From the NCBI GenBank assembly GCA_019925095.2, contig CM034411.1:5743501-5807500 (forward strand): 64,000 bases of DNA, in the 5' to 3' direction. Shown here piece after piece: positions 32,667-44,639 of this stretch. The position numbers and the translations under genes are program-made. The notes beneath the pieces are model-generated. The model was not told the origin of the DNA. It made no database searches and saw only the letters and a program-made list of their open reading frames with translations. The stretch's first letter is position 1, and every line of letters begins with the position of its first letter. This stretch comes from Dendrolimus kikuchii. Taxonomy: Eukaryota > Arthropoda > Insecta > Lepidoptera > Lasiocampidae.

Positions 32667-32945
32667 CATACATACATACATAACTTCACGCCAGTTCCCT
32701 TGCGGGGTAGGCACGAACAACAGAGCGCCATTTAGGCCCATTCTTACACCTCACTTGCTTCTTTGACATTCATAACTCTTGTCATGCACACTCGTCTGTT
32801 CTTAAGGCTCCTGACACCACCCTCCGCTAGTACACGATCAATTTGATCATGGAAGGTGTGTCGTGGCCTTCCACGACTTCTGCATCCATCCACTTTTGCA
32901 TTGTATATCTGTTTAGTCATTCTTTCAACATGAATTCTTTCCACA
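32667..32945 (-). pseudogene. RTE-like copy (subfamily B), 12-bp target duplication
   Basis: Tail TACATACATACATA, then the minus-strand frame for YPARELA up to QIYNAKVDGC. TGAAATTTTATA at 32655-32666 and 32946-32957. It inserted at the end of the S copy. Confidence 0.9.
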
Positions 32946-32957
32946 TGAAATTTTATA

Positions 32958-33439
32958 ACCTAACTAAAAACATTTTCACAGAATTTGCTACATGATATTC
33001 TTATTTGTATTATAAGTGAATTACGTTCGAAAACGATAAAATACTAAATGCGATAATGAACACCGACGCATGTCTCCGACCTTGGTAGGGTCTGCAGGCG
33101 TAAGGTCACCTTGAGGTGAACGACCGCTTACGTAATCATTGCATCACTGCGCAGATATGCAGCTGCGCACCAATAGCCATGGAAAAATATTAAAACAAGC
33201 CATTATGGTATGAATTTCTTTGTCTGGGCGAAAATATATTTTTCTTCTAATTTTATATTATAATTTAGTTAGGATTATAGGTAGTATACAATAAATAACT
33301 ACAGGTAATAATAAGGTTTATATAGATTAAGTTTTTCCTCATTGCCTTAGTTGCATTTAGTCGTTAATATATTTTAGTTGTAAATAAGTGCTAAAAATTA
33401 AATATACCTTAATAAACCTTTCAAGTCGTGGTACTCATA
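32958..33439. other. Sequence without recognisable gene
   Basis: GTAAGGTCACCTTGAGGTGA near 33100 resembles short blocks at 44290, 45820 and 50370. Otherwise AT-rich. Confidence 0.4.
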
Positions 33440-33560
33440 GCTTTAGCTTCGAGTCTCAAACTCGTCTTTCAAAAGCGATGTGGGTTCAAATTCAAGCCGG
33501 GAAGCATGCACCACTTAAGCAATTTTCTGGACAAATGTGCATCTTGTTACAATTACTGCC
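33440..33560 (+). mobile_element. SINE T1 fragment
   Basis: Matches the box B region and following body (GGTTCAAATTCAAGCCGGGA, GCATGCACCACTT). Box A is poorly kept. Confidence 0.5.
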
Positions 33561-34779
33561 CGTAACATATATATTCATATATTACATGCGCCAAAGAGTT
33601 CATTGCAAAACATTAGCAAGTTATAAAAATAGTCTACACATTTCGTCTTTATACACACAATGCACTTTATGTATGTGTTTGTATCGTGTTGGCCGTTTTA
33701 TGAAGACATTCCCTGCTGCCCTTCGACAAACAAATTCTGTAGAAAAAAGAGCCCACAAAAAGGTTATGGGAGGTCACTGTTTAATGGTAAATCTGTTTTA
33801 GAGTTTGCAAATGTGTTGATGAATGTTTAAGGATGGCAAACGACATATAATAAATAAAAAGCCTATATTTCTACCATTAGAGTTATCATAAAAATTATAT
33901 TCTTTTTTTAAATATCACATATTATAGATAGAAATTGATAAATAGATTAAGAGATATATATACAGTACCATAGTATCGATAGTATAAATAGAAGTATATA
34001 AGAAATTAAATTCTAGATAAACTGTAAGAAAATGTATAAGAAAAGTAGTAAAAATATATATAGCATAGAACATGTAATAGAAATATTACTAAAACCACTG
34101 CAAAATGGAGATAAGTGTAAAGTGGATATATAAGATAGCTAAAAAACGTAGAAATACTGACACAACATCTAACAAGAAAGTAGGCTCTAGAAAAGTAAGA
34201 AAAAGTAAGGGCTCTTTATTTTTTGAAAAAAAAAGAAAATAAAAAAGAAAATAAAGAATAAAAAAAAGAAAACATATACAAAAAAGCAATAAGCCCGGCC
34301 AATCCAGTCCGTCCGGAGAGAGGAGAAATTAAAAAAAAAATCAAATGTTGGAAGTCGCCTCCGCGGCGTAGGCCGCCTTCAATATTTTCCAATTTTCCCT
34401 GTCTCCAGCTGTTATTCTCCAATTTTTCCACTTCTATTGCCGAAAGTATCTTCCCATCTCTTTCCGGACCTCTTTCTCTCTTCCCATCCCTGGGTATCAT
34501 AACCACAACCAACATATGCATATTCTTTAGTAATACTTTATGTTTTAAAATAGTTGTAGGGGCTTATATATTTTTTATATCCATAATTACTTCAAAAATG
34601 TACAGAAATAGATAAATAACACTGTATCACTGTATTACTCACCAAATAAACAATTACAAACATGCACGATTACAATATTGTTTCGGTCAAAACTTAGAGA
34701 AATAAACCTAAGTTAGAGAAGAATTATTTAAAAGTTTTTATCTTTGGAATAATTTAGAATAGAGAAAAACAATATATAT
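33561..34779. other. AT-rich sequence with a GC-richer relic near 34290-34510
   Basis: On the minus strand 34350-34510 reads WRQGKLENIEGGLRRGGDFQ, which may be the end of a retrotransposon protein. I cannot assign it. The rest is A-rich and non-coding. Confidence 0.35.
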
Positions 34780-35063
34780 TTTTTTTTATTGCAGGAGATC
34801 AGCAGACAGGCAGACGGCCCACTTGATGGAAAGCGGTTACCATCGCCTATGGACATTTGCAACACCAAAGTTGCTACAAATGCGCTGCTGCTCTCTTAAG
34901 GGAGACTGGAACCTGGTCACTAATGCCGGAACACAACTCAAGGTTGTTATAGCGACATACTTTAGACCAGGGCTGTTAGCCATCCAGTCGGGCAAATGCG
35001 GGCCTCTTACGACAGGCCGCCCGGCCGCAGGAAATTGTATTCTTTCTCCGTTCCTGCACGGAT
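34780..35063 (-). repeat. S repeat, near full length
   Basis: T-rich end and TTTATTGCAGGAGATCAGC at the left, CTCCGTTCCTGCACGGAT at the right. The middle lacks about 25 bp (the CCTACCACCTGGCTGTGGG block). Confidence 0.85.
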
Positions 35064-35329
35064 AAATTCTTGTTCAATCATACAGAATCTTACAGATTAT
35101 AAAAGTCATTTGAAAGCTAATATAATTTTACTACTACTACACAATACAAACATACTTCTCCTGTAAGCAGTACTTTCAGTCTGATGCCTACATGCTCTTC
35201 TGTGATGTTTTCTTGGAATGATCTTACTTTTCTTTTAATTTATATGGTAGTAAATTAAATTCAAATTCAAAAGTTTTTATGCACCATAAGTTCCACTGGA
35301 AAACACTTTTTGAAGGTCAATACATATAA

Positions 35330-36029
35330 TGCAAGGATAATGGTCGATGATGTTATGCTAGAGCAAGTGAATGAGTTTGTATATCTTGGATGTGCTTTTA
35401 ACAGGGATGGAAGGTACACCGCTGATATAGAAAGAAGAGTGAATTTGGGGAGTAGTGTGAATGGAGCGTTAGGTAAACTTCTAGGCGCTAAGAACCTCAG
35501 CCAGAAGGCCCAGCTCGCCATACACAACGCGGTGCTGGTACCTACCCTTTCGTATGGATGCGAGAGTTGGGTATGGAAGAGAGAGCATGAAAGTAGAGTA
35601 AACACGGTCGAGATGCGAGCACTGCGCAAAATCTGCGGAGTGACGCTCGTGGACTGCGTTCGTAATACCGAAGTAAGAAAGAGAGTTGGTCTGAAAGAGA
35701 GTGTCGGGGTGAAGGTAAGGAAAGGATTGCTCCGGTAGTTCGGGCATGTGGAAAAGAATGCATGATGAAAGAATGACTAAACAGATATACAATGCATTAG
35801 TGGATGGATGCAGAAGTCGTGGAAGGCCACGACACACCTTCCATGATCAAATTGATCGTGTACTAGCAGAAGGTGATGTCAGGAGCCTTAAGAACAGACG
35901 AGCTTGCATGACAAGAGTTATGAATGTTAAAGAGGCAAGTGAGGTGTGTAAGAATAAGCCTAAATGGCACTCTGTTGTTCGTGCCTACCCCGTAAGGGAA
36001 CTGGCGTGAAATTATGTATGTATGTATGT
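35330..36029 (+). pseudogene. RTE-like copy (subfamily A), 700 bp, 11-bp target duplication
   Basis: Longest cleanly bounded copy: VDDVMLEQVNEFVYLGC through KICGVTL, then a stop (TAG) and a one-base insertion at about 35737-35756, then the RTE C-terminus YPVRELA and (ATGT)n. AATACATATAA at 35319-35329 and 36030-36040. The RT catalytic core lies beyond the truncation. Confidence 0.92.
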
Positions 36030-36070
36030 AATACATATAAGTTAAAATTTATTTTTACTTCCTATTCTAT

Positions 36071-36166
36071 GTAGACCGCTTCGCAACGTGTTATTGCTGT
36101 TAAGGAGAAGAAGCGACAAGAAACTCCCCAGCAACACGTCTAGCTAAATATTGTTTTTCTTTATAT
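36071..36166 (-). mobile_element. 96-bp insertion carrying the jockey-type stem-loop
   Basis: TTCCTATTCTAT occurs at 36059-36070 and 36167-36178, a 12-bp target-type duplication. The insert carries the stem-loop at 36087-36138: CGTGTT, 3-nt bulge, GCTG ... CAGC, AACACG. It is similar to 4448-4499 but with a changed stem and loop. Probably a severely 5'-truncated relative of the jockey element. Confidence 0.65.
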
Positions 36167-36178
36167 TTCCTATTCTAT

Positions 36179-36635
36179 TTATATATCAAGTTCTATTTTT
36201 TTTTAATAAATTTTATACAAAAGTATGTTACAGAATCACTTTTTGAAGAATTAATGGAGTTGTAGCAAACAGTGCATACTCAGTAAGACAGACACAATAA
36301 AAGGAAAGAAAAATATTATTATAGTAATATTGACATGACGTACTAAAATCTTATACTACAACATTTCTCCATAAATTCGTTACATGTTTGGCAAGATAAA
36401 AAAAAGTAAAACTAGTAAACCGTAATAGAGAGTAAAATCCGCGTCTCACGGAGGACAGCCCTTTGGCAGCGTTTGTATGAGTGCGCGCCGGGCCGACCTT
36501 GGACCATCGGGGTCGCCGCCCAGCGCGACCAAGGGCGCTACGCAGCCGCAGTTCGCAACGCACAGACAATATTTATGTAATAGATGCAAACACCGTTATG
36601 TTCTAGTACTGTATAAGCACTATCGTCTAAAGTCA
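36179..36635. other. Sequence without recognisable gene
   Basis: A GC-rich patch at 36440-36560 has no motif I recognise. Confidence 0.4.
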
Positions 36636-36860
36636 TGGTAGCGTAATGGCTAGCGCACGCGTACCACACACAAAGAGCACGGGTTCGAATCCTATTACCA
36701 CGTGCTAACAACGATGAAGGAAAACATCGTGATGTAACCTGCACATCGGGATAACCGATGTGTCAAACCTGCCAAGCTGCCTTGGACAAGTGTGGCGGGT
36801 ATACTGTCCATTCCCCTATAGTGGGAGGCCCTAGCAGTGGGACATATTATTATACTGTTA
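36636..36860 (+). mobile_element. tRNA-derived SINE, family T1, with consensus pol III boxes
   Basis: Box A TAGCGTAATGG at 36639-36649 and a perfect box B GGTTCGAATCC at 36682-36692. The body has CAAACCTGCCAAGCTGCC and TAGTGGGAGGCC. The tail is lost. Best-kept promoter of the T1 copies. Confidence 0.82.
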
Positions 36861-37514
36861 CGACCTAGATGCCGACAAAATCGAATTCACACCAGCATAC
36901 CTGTAAAAACATATTTTATTACCTTTCGGCATTTGGACTTCTTTTGTTTAATTATTTATTGGCATGCGTTTACTAATTATTCTAGAGAACAGTCCGTTGT
37001 TTTATTGTACTCGTTTATGGCCGTTGCGGTCGACTCATTAGCCAGGTGTTTCGGATTTAAAGTACAAACTGATTCTAGGAAATTCGGTCCACGCGGCCGG
37101 GCAGACATATTGCATCTGTGCAGTATAAAGCAATGCCCCGATTGAGGGACGCAAGACGTGTGTACTACAATCGGAAATCTATTAAGTGACGGATTTTGCG
37201 TGTGTTATTGAATAACGACCTTCTGCATTACGTTTGAACTTGTTGTGTTCGGTTATATTTGTACCTGTGTTATACGTTTTTGTATAGTTCTAATAAAACT
37301 CTATAGTAATTCTGACGGCATTTTAATTCGAGTCTCGCAACTCGTAACAATACTATCGTTTAGTCCAGGGGTCTCTACATTTTGTGCGAAGGATATTAAA
37401 CTATACACAGCAGTGCAAGACAGTATATTTTGGTATTCATGTAGTATAGTCTGAAAGCTTACGTCAGACAATGAATAGAACATATATTTGAATATAAATA
37501 TGTATATATAATTA
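36861..37514. other. Sequence without recognisable gene
   Basis: A 102-codon ORF at 36837-37145 has no supporting feature. Confidence 0.4.
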
Positions 37515-37690
37515 CTAGTGGGCCCAGCAGACGTTTCCTGGCCTATTACAATTGTGAATCTAAATTCTAAACCATCCCGGGACACACTCAAACACACACA
37601 CACACACAAAATTTCTTCAAAACTGCTCCAGCCGTTCTTGAGTTTTAGCCAGTCTAAGGAACAGCAATTGATTTTTACATATATACTAGA
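37515..37690 (-). mobile_element. Helitron family H2, internally deleted
   Basis: CTAG at 37515-37518 preceded by A, GGGCCCAGCAGACGTTTCCT, then TTGTGAATCTAAATTC and CAGCCGTTCTTGAGTTTTAG. Confidence 0.55.
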
Positions 37691-37714
37691 GTTTTAACGT
37701 GTTATATTCGCCAT

Positions 37715-37800
37715 CGATGTTGCAGGCGCCTATAGGCGACGGTAACCACTTTCCATGAGATGGGCAGTCCGCCTGTATACGAGCTTCGTATTAAAGAAGA
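37715..37800 (+). repeat. S repeat, 3'-end remnant
   Basis: GCCTATAGGCGACGGTAACC and GGGCAGTCCGCCTGTATACG. Only the last ~80 bp. Confidence 0.5.
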
Positions 37801-37823
37801 AATTAAGTGGTGGACACGTCTAA

Positions 37824-38188
37824 TCTATACATCTGTATCTATACAAATTAATAAAATTGAAGTGTTTGTTTGTCAAGTCAAAATAACAGCTAGTTTCTAA
37901 ATGGACATGAAAGTATACGGTATATAAACACTTATATCTAAAACTTAATTTTTAAAATATTTGTCTGTCTGTCTTTCTGTTTGGTCCGTCTAATCTCTGA
38001 AACGGCTGGATCGATATTGACTGGACTTTCTCTGGCAGATAGCTAATGTTTTAAGGAGTAACTTAGGCCGTTTTTATTTTGGAAAAATATAATTGAAGAC
38101 CCATACGCACGCCACTGTCGTCGCCGCACCGGAAGGCAAATTAAATTAAATTAAATTCCACGCGGACGAAATCGCGGGTAACAGCTAG
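37824..38188 (+). mobile_element. Helitron family H4, complete
   Basis: Begins TCTATACATCTG after A at 37823 and ends CGGGTAACAG-CTAG at 38179-38188, followed by T. A short CGCG...CGCG stem (ACGCGGACGAAATCGCG) lies just inside. It contains a TGTCTGTCTGTCTTTCTG tract. Non-coding. Confidence 0.72.
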
Positions 38189-38458
38189 TACATGGATAAG
38201 ACAGACTATCCAAAACAACTTCTGTACCTACTTAATATTAGTTTAGACCAAGACACTTAAAAGTGCAGAGTGGTCACATTTAGTCGGTAGGTACATAAGA
38301 TGTGCGCAAAAACTTGCAATTGCTTGCACAATAGCCAACAGGTGGACCTGTAACAACAAGTCTGGCATCTTTATTACAGACGATACGACATTAAAACGAC
38401 TGAATTCCGATTTTTATTTATCCTGTAAAACAAAACATGTATCCGTGTTCTTGCATTA

Positions 38459-38770
38459 ATCCGTGCAGGAACGGCGTAAGAATACTAATTCCTGCAGCCG
38501 GGCGGCCTGTCGTAAGTGGGGAAAAAACAATCCACAGCCAGGCGGTAGTGTATTTGCCCGTCTGGATGGCTATCACCATGGTCTAGAGTATGCCGCCATA
38601 ACAATTTTGAGTTGTGTTCCGGCATCAGTGGCCATATTCCAGTTTCCCCATGAAGGCTGGCAGCACATTGACGGAACCTCTGGTGTTGATAATGTCCATA
38701 GGCGATGGTGACCATTTTCCATCATACTTGAGCTATCAGCCTGTTTGCTGTGCTTCAGCAATTAAAAAAT
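38459..38770 (+). repeat. S repeat, full length, diverged
   Basis: ATCCGTGCAGGAACGGCG start; CTTCAGCAATTAAAAAATAAA end. Confidence 0.82.
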
Positions 38771-38880
38771 AAAAAGTTCTCTGAGTCCTATCAACTGAAG
38801 AAAGAAGAAAAAAAAGAAAGAGAAAGAAAGCAAATATTGTCGCAAATGTATGTACACACAGAAAGAAAAATATGATTAAA

Positions 38881-39290
38881 CTAGCTGACCCGGCAAACTT
38901 CATACCGCTAAAAAATCAATAAATAAAAAACGTTGATTTCTGAACGACGGGACGAACATCAAACGTTTGACATTCAAACCCAAAAAAAAAATGAAAAAAA
39001 AACTTCACTTTTAAATTTAATTTGATTTCTGAACGACTTTTAAATTTAATTGATATTTAAACGATGACACCAACATGTTAAAATGTTTGAGAGGTAGGAA
39101 TAGTTTCTAAGGGAAAGTGAAATTGTTGTTTTTACTATATATATATTCCAAGCATTTTTTTCATATTTATTCACCTTTTAAACCTGCCCTGGACTTCCAC
39201 AAATAACTCAAAACCAAAATTAGCTAAATCAGTCCAGCCTTCTCGAGTTTTAGCGAGACTAACGAACAGCAATTGATTTTTCTATATATA
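38881..39290 (-). mobile_element. Helitron-like family H2b
   Basis: CTAG at 38881-38884 preceded by A, then CTGACCCGGCAAACTTCATA. The far part (CGAGTTTTAGCGAGACTAAC, GAACAGCAATTGATTTT) matches 48971-49335. Related to H2 in its wording. Confidence 0.6.
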
Positions 39291-40509
39291 GGTAACTATA
39301 TATTGTATATTTAAGGCATGAAAACATAATTATAAAAAAGACAGAAAAACGTCCACCACGTTTACACCAATTAGGCTAGAATTCAGCGTTATGCTGCGAC
39401 AGGAGATGACGCAACGCTGATATTCAGTTCCAACCTTTATTCACATAAGAATGAGTGATCCAAACAATAGCTTTCATTTAACTTCGTACAGAAATATTTA
39501 CACAGATAATGAATTAAGTTTGCGTCATGAAATGTTTTTCATAAAAAAATGTTTTATGTTCTTCGGTGGTGTAATTTTAAAAACCTATTTACAAGTATTA
39601 ATAATTGTGAATATTTTATCAAGCTTTAATTATAGACACGTGGGAGGTAATTCGTGTTTATTCTAGGTGGGAGAAATATTTCTGCAATCCTTACGTCTAA
39701 ATATAAAATGAATTGTGGATAGTTATAAAAAAATAACCACAGCCAAAAAATTCCACTTTGTCATAATTAATTAAAAACCTTTTTTCTTCACTCGAAAACA
39801 GTCTTAGTGGTTATAAATAAGTCGCAAGGATATCTCTAATCACATATCACCATTAAATTCAATTGAAGTCACCTTCCACATGTCTACACCTAACGAAATT
39901 TTATCCTCTATTTCACATCTTTCAAGATTGCTTTTGAGACAAAACTTAATATATATCCTTTACCAGGACATTCTATCTTCTTGTTAAATTAATTGAGGTT
40001 CATTGAGTCGTTTAGTCTTGAAAAAGTAAGAAACGAACAAAGTTACCTTCACATTGAAACAACTTACACTGTAAACGCATGTCCAGTGATTATGCCAACC
40101 GTATAACGGTAATGCCAGGTGCGATACGACGTACATAATTAAAAATAGATATTATGGACCAGTAAGTTTCAAGTTTCATAGTGCAAAGTACGTTATGTGT
40201 TGACATGTTGTAGATGGCTTTGTGTAAACGGGGTTCGAATCTCGGTTGGATAACTTACGTAAATGAATTTTTCGTTGTTTAATCTGGACTGGAAGTTACT
40301 AGAATTGGTCGCAGTAATCTGGAAATAATTCCAGTAATTTGTAGACCCTTCCAAGCCCACTTACGACTCTTCGAACCTTCGACCCCTTAAATATTAAAAA
40401 AAAAACCGCTGGATTCTGCTGTTTGTTATCTTGGCAAAAATTGAACTTTTATATGATCTTCTTATACGCCTATTTGTTTGTGCGTGTCGTATGCGTTTAA
40501 TTTTTGTCT
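39291..40509. other. AT-rich sequence without recognisable gene
   Basis: A 71-codon ORF at 39451-39666 has no support. A possible retrotransposon or SINE tail is not evident. Confidence 0.45.
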
Positions 40510-40514
40510 GTCTT

Positions 40515-41436
40515 ATTTTCTTATTTTATTGCAGGAGTTCAGCAGACAGGCAGACGGCCCTCTTGATGAACAGCAGTTACCATCGCCTATGGACATTTGC
40601 AACATCAAAGGTGCTACAAACGCGCTGCTGCTCTCTTAGTGGGGACTGGAACCTGGTCACTAATGCCGGAACACAACATAAGGATGTTCTATTCTATTCT
40701 TGCGTATAATGGCTCCAACGCATTAGGCATTGATTTTGCCAACGTCACAGTTTAATTAAAAATGACAGGTGTACAAAAATTATATATTATTAAAAAATAA
40801 TAATTTTGATGTTTAAATGTTTTCTGTAAACCTGTGGACAACACAAACATAAATGTTAGATAAAATAAACTATAAATAAATATTATTGATAGCTATAAAC
40901 TGGCTTAATATATATATATATATTATCAGGATTAAACAGGGTTAGTAGGAAATTTAAATTTATAGGGCGGGAATTTTTTTTTGGGTAAGATATCATATAA
41001 TGGAGTAACAATATTTGGACATTCAAAAAAAATATGGTCTAATGTTCCCTCTGCTAAGCCACACTCACATATGGAATGATCTCGGATTCTGATTTTGGCC
41101 AGAAAGACCGGTGAAGAGCAGTGGCCAAGCCGAAGACGGATAATCGATGAAATTACCTTTTTAGGTAAGTTGCTGTGTGTGAAAAACCAAGGTTTCGGTG
41201 GAATAGTAGGCTGGAGGCAGCCATAGTGTCTGCCCACTGTCTGACGAGCATTTTGCCACAACACTTCCCATGATTGGATCATTATAAGGATGTTATGGCG
41301 GCATACTCTAGACCAGGGGTGGTCGCCATCCAGTCGAGCAAATCCCCTACCACCTGGCAGTGGGTTGTTTTGTCGCCTCTTACGACAGGCCGCCCGGCCG
41401 CAGGAAATTATATTCTTTCTCCGTTCCTGCACGGAT
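40515..41436 (-). repeat. S repeat split by a nested retrotransposon
   Basis: The S sequence runs 40515-40679, stops at CACAACATAAGGATGTT, and resumes at 41279 as ATAAGGATGTTATGGCGG to the 5' end GCACGGAT at 41436. The 11-bp ATAAGGATGTT on both sides is the target-site duplication of the nested element. Confidence 0.88.
40690..41278 (-). mobile_element. 5'-truncated retrotransposon nested in S, RNase H-type C-terminus
   Basis: The minus strand codes HNILIMIQSWEVLWQN, RHYGCLQPTIPPKPWF, IIRLRLGHCSSPVFLAKI and ICECGLAEGTLDHIFFECP, then stops at 40932. The RLRxGH, C.CG and TLDHI..EC pattern is typical of the tail of R1/I-type elements after the RNase H domain. A 240-bp 3' UTR ends in AAGAATAGAATAG. 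The copy starts directly after the target duplication, so it is 5'-truncated. The family is named by recall only. Confidence 0.75.
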
Positions 41437-42844
41437 GTCTGTCTGTCTGTTAGAAAAAGTTCTAAATTAATGAACGGATTGAAATGAAACTTGACACAGA
41501 GCTTATTTCCAGATATATCCAGATTTCCAGAGATCACTTAGGATAATTTTTATTCCGTTGAATAATAATGTTTCCGGGGGAAAGACGAATTTAGCCAAAA
41601 AGGTGACGCTGTTGTCGCATTATTTTGATCTCATCGTTGCAATTCGTTGAAAACGGATTTGGATGGAGAGGTGCGTGATGGAAAGCTCCTCCTTCTCAAA
41701 TAGAAGATCTTTCGCCGAGGCTACTGTTACTGTACCTCGCATTCCTAATCCCGACTAATTTGTATATATTCTTTGTACGCGTGGAAAATTTCTTTTGTAA
41801 TGTAATTGGACCTACTTATGCAAAACAGAACCAATCCACAAACATGCCAAGATTGGGTTAAGGACGCAGAAGACTTTCAAAATGCACCTTCTATCGACTC
41901 AATAAAAATCATAACGAGAAAATATAATATACAATATTCTAAATGTTTTACCCACAATATAGACATATTTTTTTGTATAAAGCTGTCAGTATGTGGGTTG
42001 GTTCCATTTTGCATTAGTAGGTCCAATTATTTTGTTTTTGTATTTGTTTATTTTGGTGAGCAATAAAGTGTTATTATCTGTCTATTGAGGCATTCTTTTT
42101 TTCTTACTTTTATCTATGAAAGTTCTTGTTCTAAGGGTACACGGTCAAAAAGAAGTTCGGAGACTTCGGACGTATGTCTTGAGCGACGCATGCATTTCGG
42201 AGCTGTCGGGAGTTCGGCGCCCGTGGCCGGTGCACAACCTGCAGTACAGGTAAAGCCGGCACTGTATACAAAGACAAATGAAATGACGATTCCACGAGGG
42301 TTCAATCTTTGCCATCACGACTGCAGAACCCTAGAAAGCGAATTTAAAACTTCATAAAAATACGAATTTAAATTTCCTTTCGCTCATGAAGCTTTAAGAA
42401 ATTCAATTATTTTCCACATTCACGGCAAAGATACGGTTAGTGGTGTATGGTAATATTACACAAATTTTACTAACAAACTAAGCACGTGTAAAATCAGATC
42501 TTTCTTACCTTATTAATAAAATATAACACGTGACATTATAGTTCTAATGAATTCTAAACGTATAATTTGTAGTTAACATAATTTCGTCGGAGAAACGTTT
42601 CTATTATAATAATTTATGTCACGTGTAGTTTTTGTTTTGTCGTTTATTATTAAATTTCACTTACAAAACGGTTTGGTATTTTGGTCGCGGTATAAATTTC
42701 TTATTTTCTATGCCGTATCTAAGTAGTTTAAATATCTAATGTACATTACATACACTTTTTTGACTACATTTGTTAGTCACATATACTTGATTTAAAATCT
42801 TCAAACAGTAACAGTAACTACTCGAATATTCGATTTGGTATATA
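41437..42844. other. Mixed AT-rich sequence, retrotransposon tail near 42050
   Basis: TTTTGGTGAGCAATAAAGTG at 42052-42071 followed by TTATTATCTG looks like another stem-loop-family tail, without its hairpin. A GC-richer patch at 42160-42300 has no assignment. Confidence 0.45.
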
Positions 42845-43257
42845 CTAGTTGTGCCCGCGACTTAGTCGCTCAAGATTAAAAAAAATAATATTCATAAATG
42901 TTAGTCCTTGAGAGATACTAAAATACAACATATAGGAAGATACAAAAACTTTCTAAGAATTCCTGTTTTAATCTATATTTTATTAATTGATATCATAACA
43001 TATTGACGGATAACAATCATTTCTTTTATTAAACTATATATACAATTTTATATATACAAATTAATATTAATTAAAAATCTAAAATATCCTATAAATAAAC
43101 CTAACTTAAAAATATATATACAATAGTAAAAAAAAAAAAACCTAATATTAAAATAAAACCTATATTAAAGCATTGATATCTGTTAAATGAGACAAACTTT
43201 CAGACAGACATTTAAAACAAAAAGAAGAAATTCAGCATTATTTTGTATATATTAGAC
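42845..43257 (-). mobile_element. Helitron-like 3' end (CTAG), extent uncertain
   Basis: CTAG at 42845-42848 after A, then TTGTGCCCGCGACTTAGTCG, a GCGACTtaGTCGC hairpin in the expected place. The opposite end is not identified; the interior is AT-rich. Confidence 0.45.
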
Positions 43258-43485
43258 GGCCTCTGTGGTTGAGCGGGCTAAGTCGTAGCTGGCCAAACTC
43301 GCTGAAACGCAGAGCCTCCGGGTTCGATTCCTGGCATGGTAAATTTCGGAAACGAACTTTATGTTATTTGCTATGGTCTGGGTGTCTGGGATCGACCCCA
43401 AACTGATCCGTTGTATATTACCCATAACACAAGCGTAACTTGCTTAGCTTGGGGATATACAAAGTGTGTGTTTGCCTGCCGATTA
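43258..43485 (+). mobile_element. tRNA-derived SINE T2
   Basis: GGCCTCTGTGGTTGAGCGGG, box B GGTTCGATTCC at 43320-43330, ending TGCCTGCCGATTAT. Its ATT tail is cut by the H1 Helitron that follows. Confidence 0.82.
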
Positions 43486-43745
43486 TCATAATATTACGTG
43501 AAGCAAAAACTTTGTACCCCTTTTTACGAAAATTGCGCGGACGGAGGAGTATGAAATTTCGCACACTTATAGTTTATATAGGGAAGGAGCGCAAAATGCT
43601 ATTTTTTTTATTATGCATAAAAATACATTAAATCAATAAAAAAAATATTACATACACTACCATGTATTTGATACAGTCACGCATATATACTCTTTTGTTT
43701 ATTGTAAAAGTCAAATTAACAGTGTAGCCTTGGCGAAATCAGCCC
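43486..43745 (+). mobile_element. Helitron family H1, 3'-truncated
   Basis: TC at 43486 after A, ATATTACGTGAAGCAAAAAC and TTGCGCGGACGGAGGAGTAT, to CTTGGCGAAATC. The terminal hairpin is missing. It follows the T2 SINE tail, so it probably inserted there. Confidence 0.7.
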
Positions 43746-43889
43746 TAGAGCTAGATCATAAGAATGTGAACAAAACGCACGACAATTGAATTACCGATGA
43801 AAATATAGTACATCTCGAACTATATTATTTTTCTATAGCATATACTACAATTGGCTAAAATATAGTACGATATTACATATTATAATTTT

Positions 43890-44165
43890 TCAATTTTTTT
43901 ATTGCATGAATTAGCAGGCAGGCAGACGGTCCACCTGATGGCAAGCGGTTACCATCGCCTATGGACATTTGTAACACCAAAGGTGCTGCCAATGCTGCCG
44001 TTTTCTAATCGGAGACTGGAATCTGGCCACTAATGTCGGGAACACAACTCAAGGTTGTTATGGCGGCATACTCTATATCAGGGGTGGTCGCCATCCAGTC
44101 GAGTAAATACCCTACTGTGGGTTGTTTTGTCGCCTCTTACGACAGGCCTCCCGTTCCTGCACGAC
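43890..44165 (-). repeat. S repeat, diverged, with deletion near its 5' end
   Basis: TTTTTTTATTGCATGAATTAG at left, CCCGTTCCTGCACGAC at right. The AGAAAGAATACAATTTCCTG block is missing. Confidence 0.78.
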
Positions 44166-44420
44166 AATATAGTGCGGTTGGTAACCCTAGCTGTAGTTAA
44201 TATAGTTTGTCATGGGACGTAACCAAGTATGACATGCAAGGACAGAAACTCTAACACGTCGAGTCACCAGACAATGGGCGGTCACCTTGTGGGTCGTTGT
44301 TCGCTTGCATAATGGTTTTTTGTCTGTCTTTCCGTTCTTAAAGAAGAATGAGGGCTTCTTCAATATGCAAAAAAGAAAAGAAAATTATCTTGTGTATATT
44401 ACAGAATTAAAAACAGCGTT

Positions 44421-44595
44421 GATCGTGTACTAGCGGAAGGTGATGTCAGGAGCCTTAAGAACAGACGAGCGTGCATGACAAAAGTTATGAATGTCAAAAA
44501 AGGAAGTGAGGTGTGTAAGAATAAGCGTAAATGGCGCTCTGTTGTTCGTGCCTACCCCGCAAGGGAGCTGGCGTGAAGTTATGTATGTATGTATG
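44421..44595 (+). pseudogene. RTE-like copy (subfamily A-like), 13-bp target duplication
   Basis: GATCGTGTACTAGCGG to YPARELA, then (ATGT)n. TAAAAACAGCGTT at 44408-44420 and 44596-44608. Confidence 0.9.
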
Positions 44596-44639
44596 TAAAA
44601 ACAGCGTTAAAAGAAATTGGTTTGAACAACATTTGTTGA

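Noticed and set aside
36636..36700. A functional tRNA gene at consensus A and B boxes
   Set aside because: No cloverleaf acceptor pairing is seen, and the sequence continues into the T1 SINE body shared with other copies. The same applies to the T2 copies.
42085..42357. GC-richer ORFs on both strands as a possible exon
   Set aside because: No motif, and similar lengths on both strands indicate composition rather than coding.
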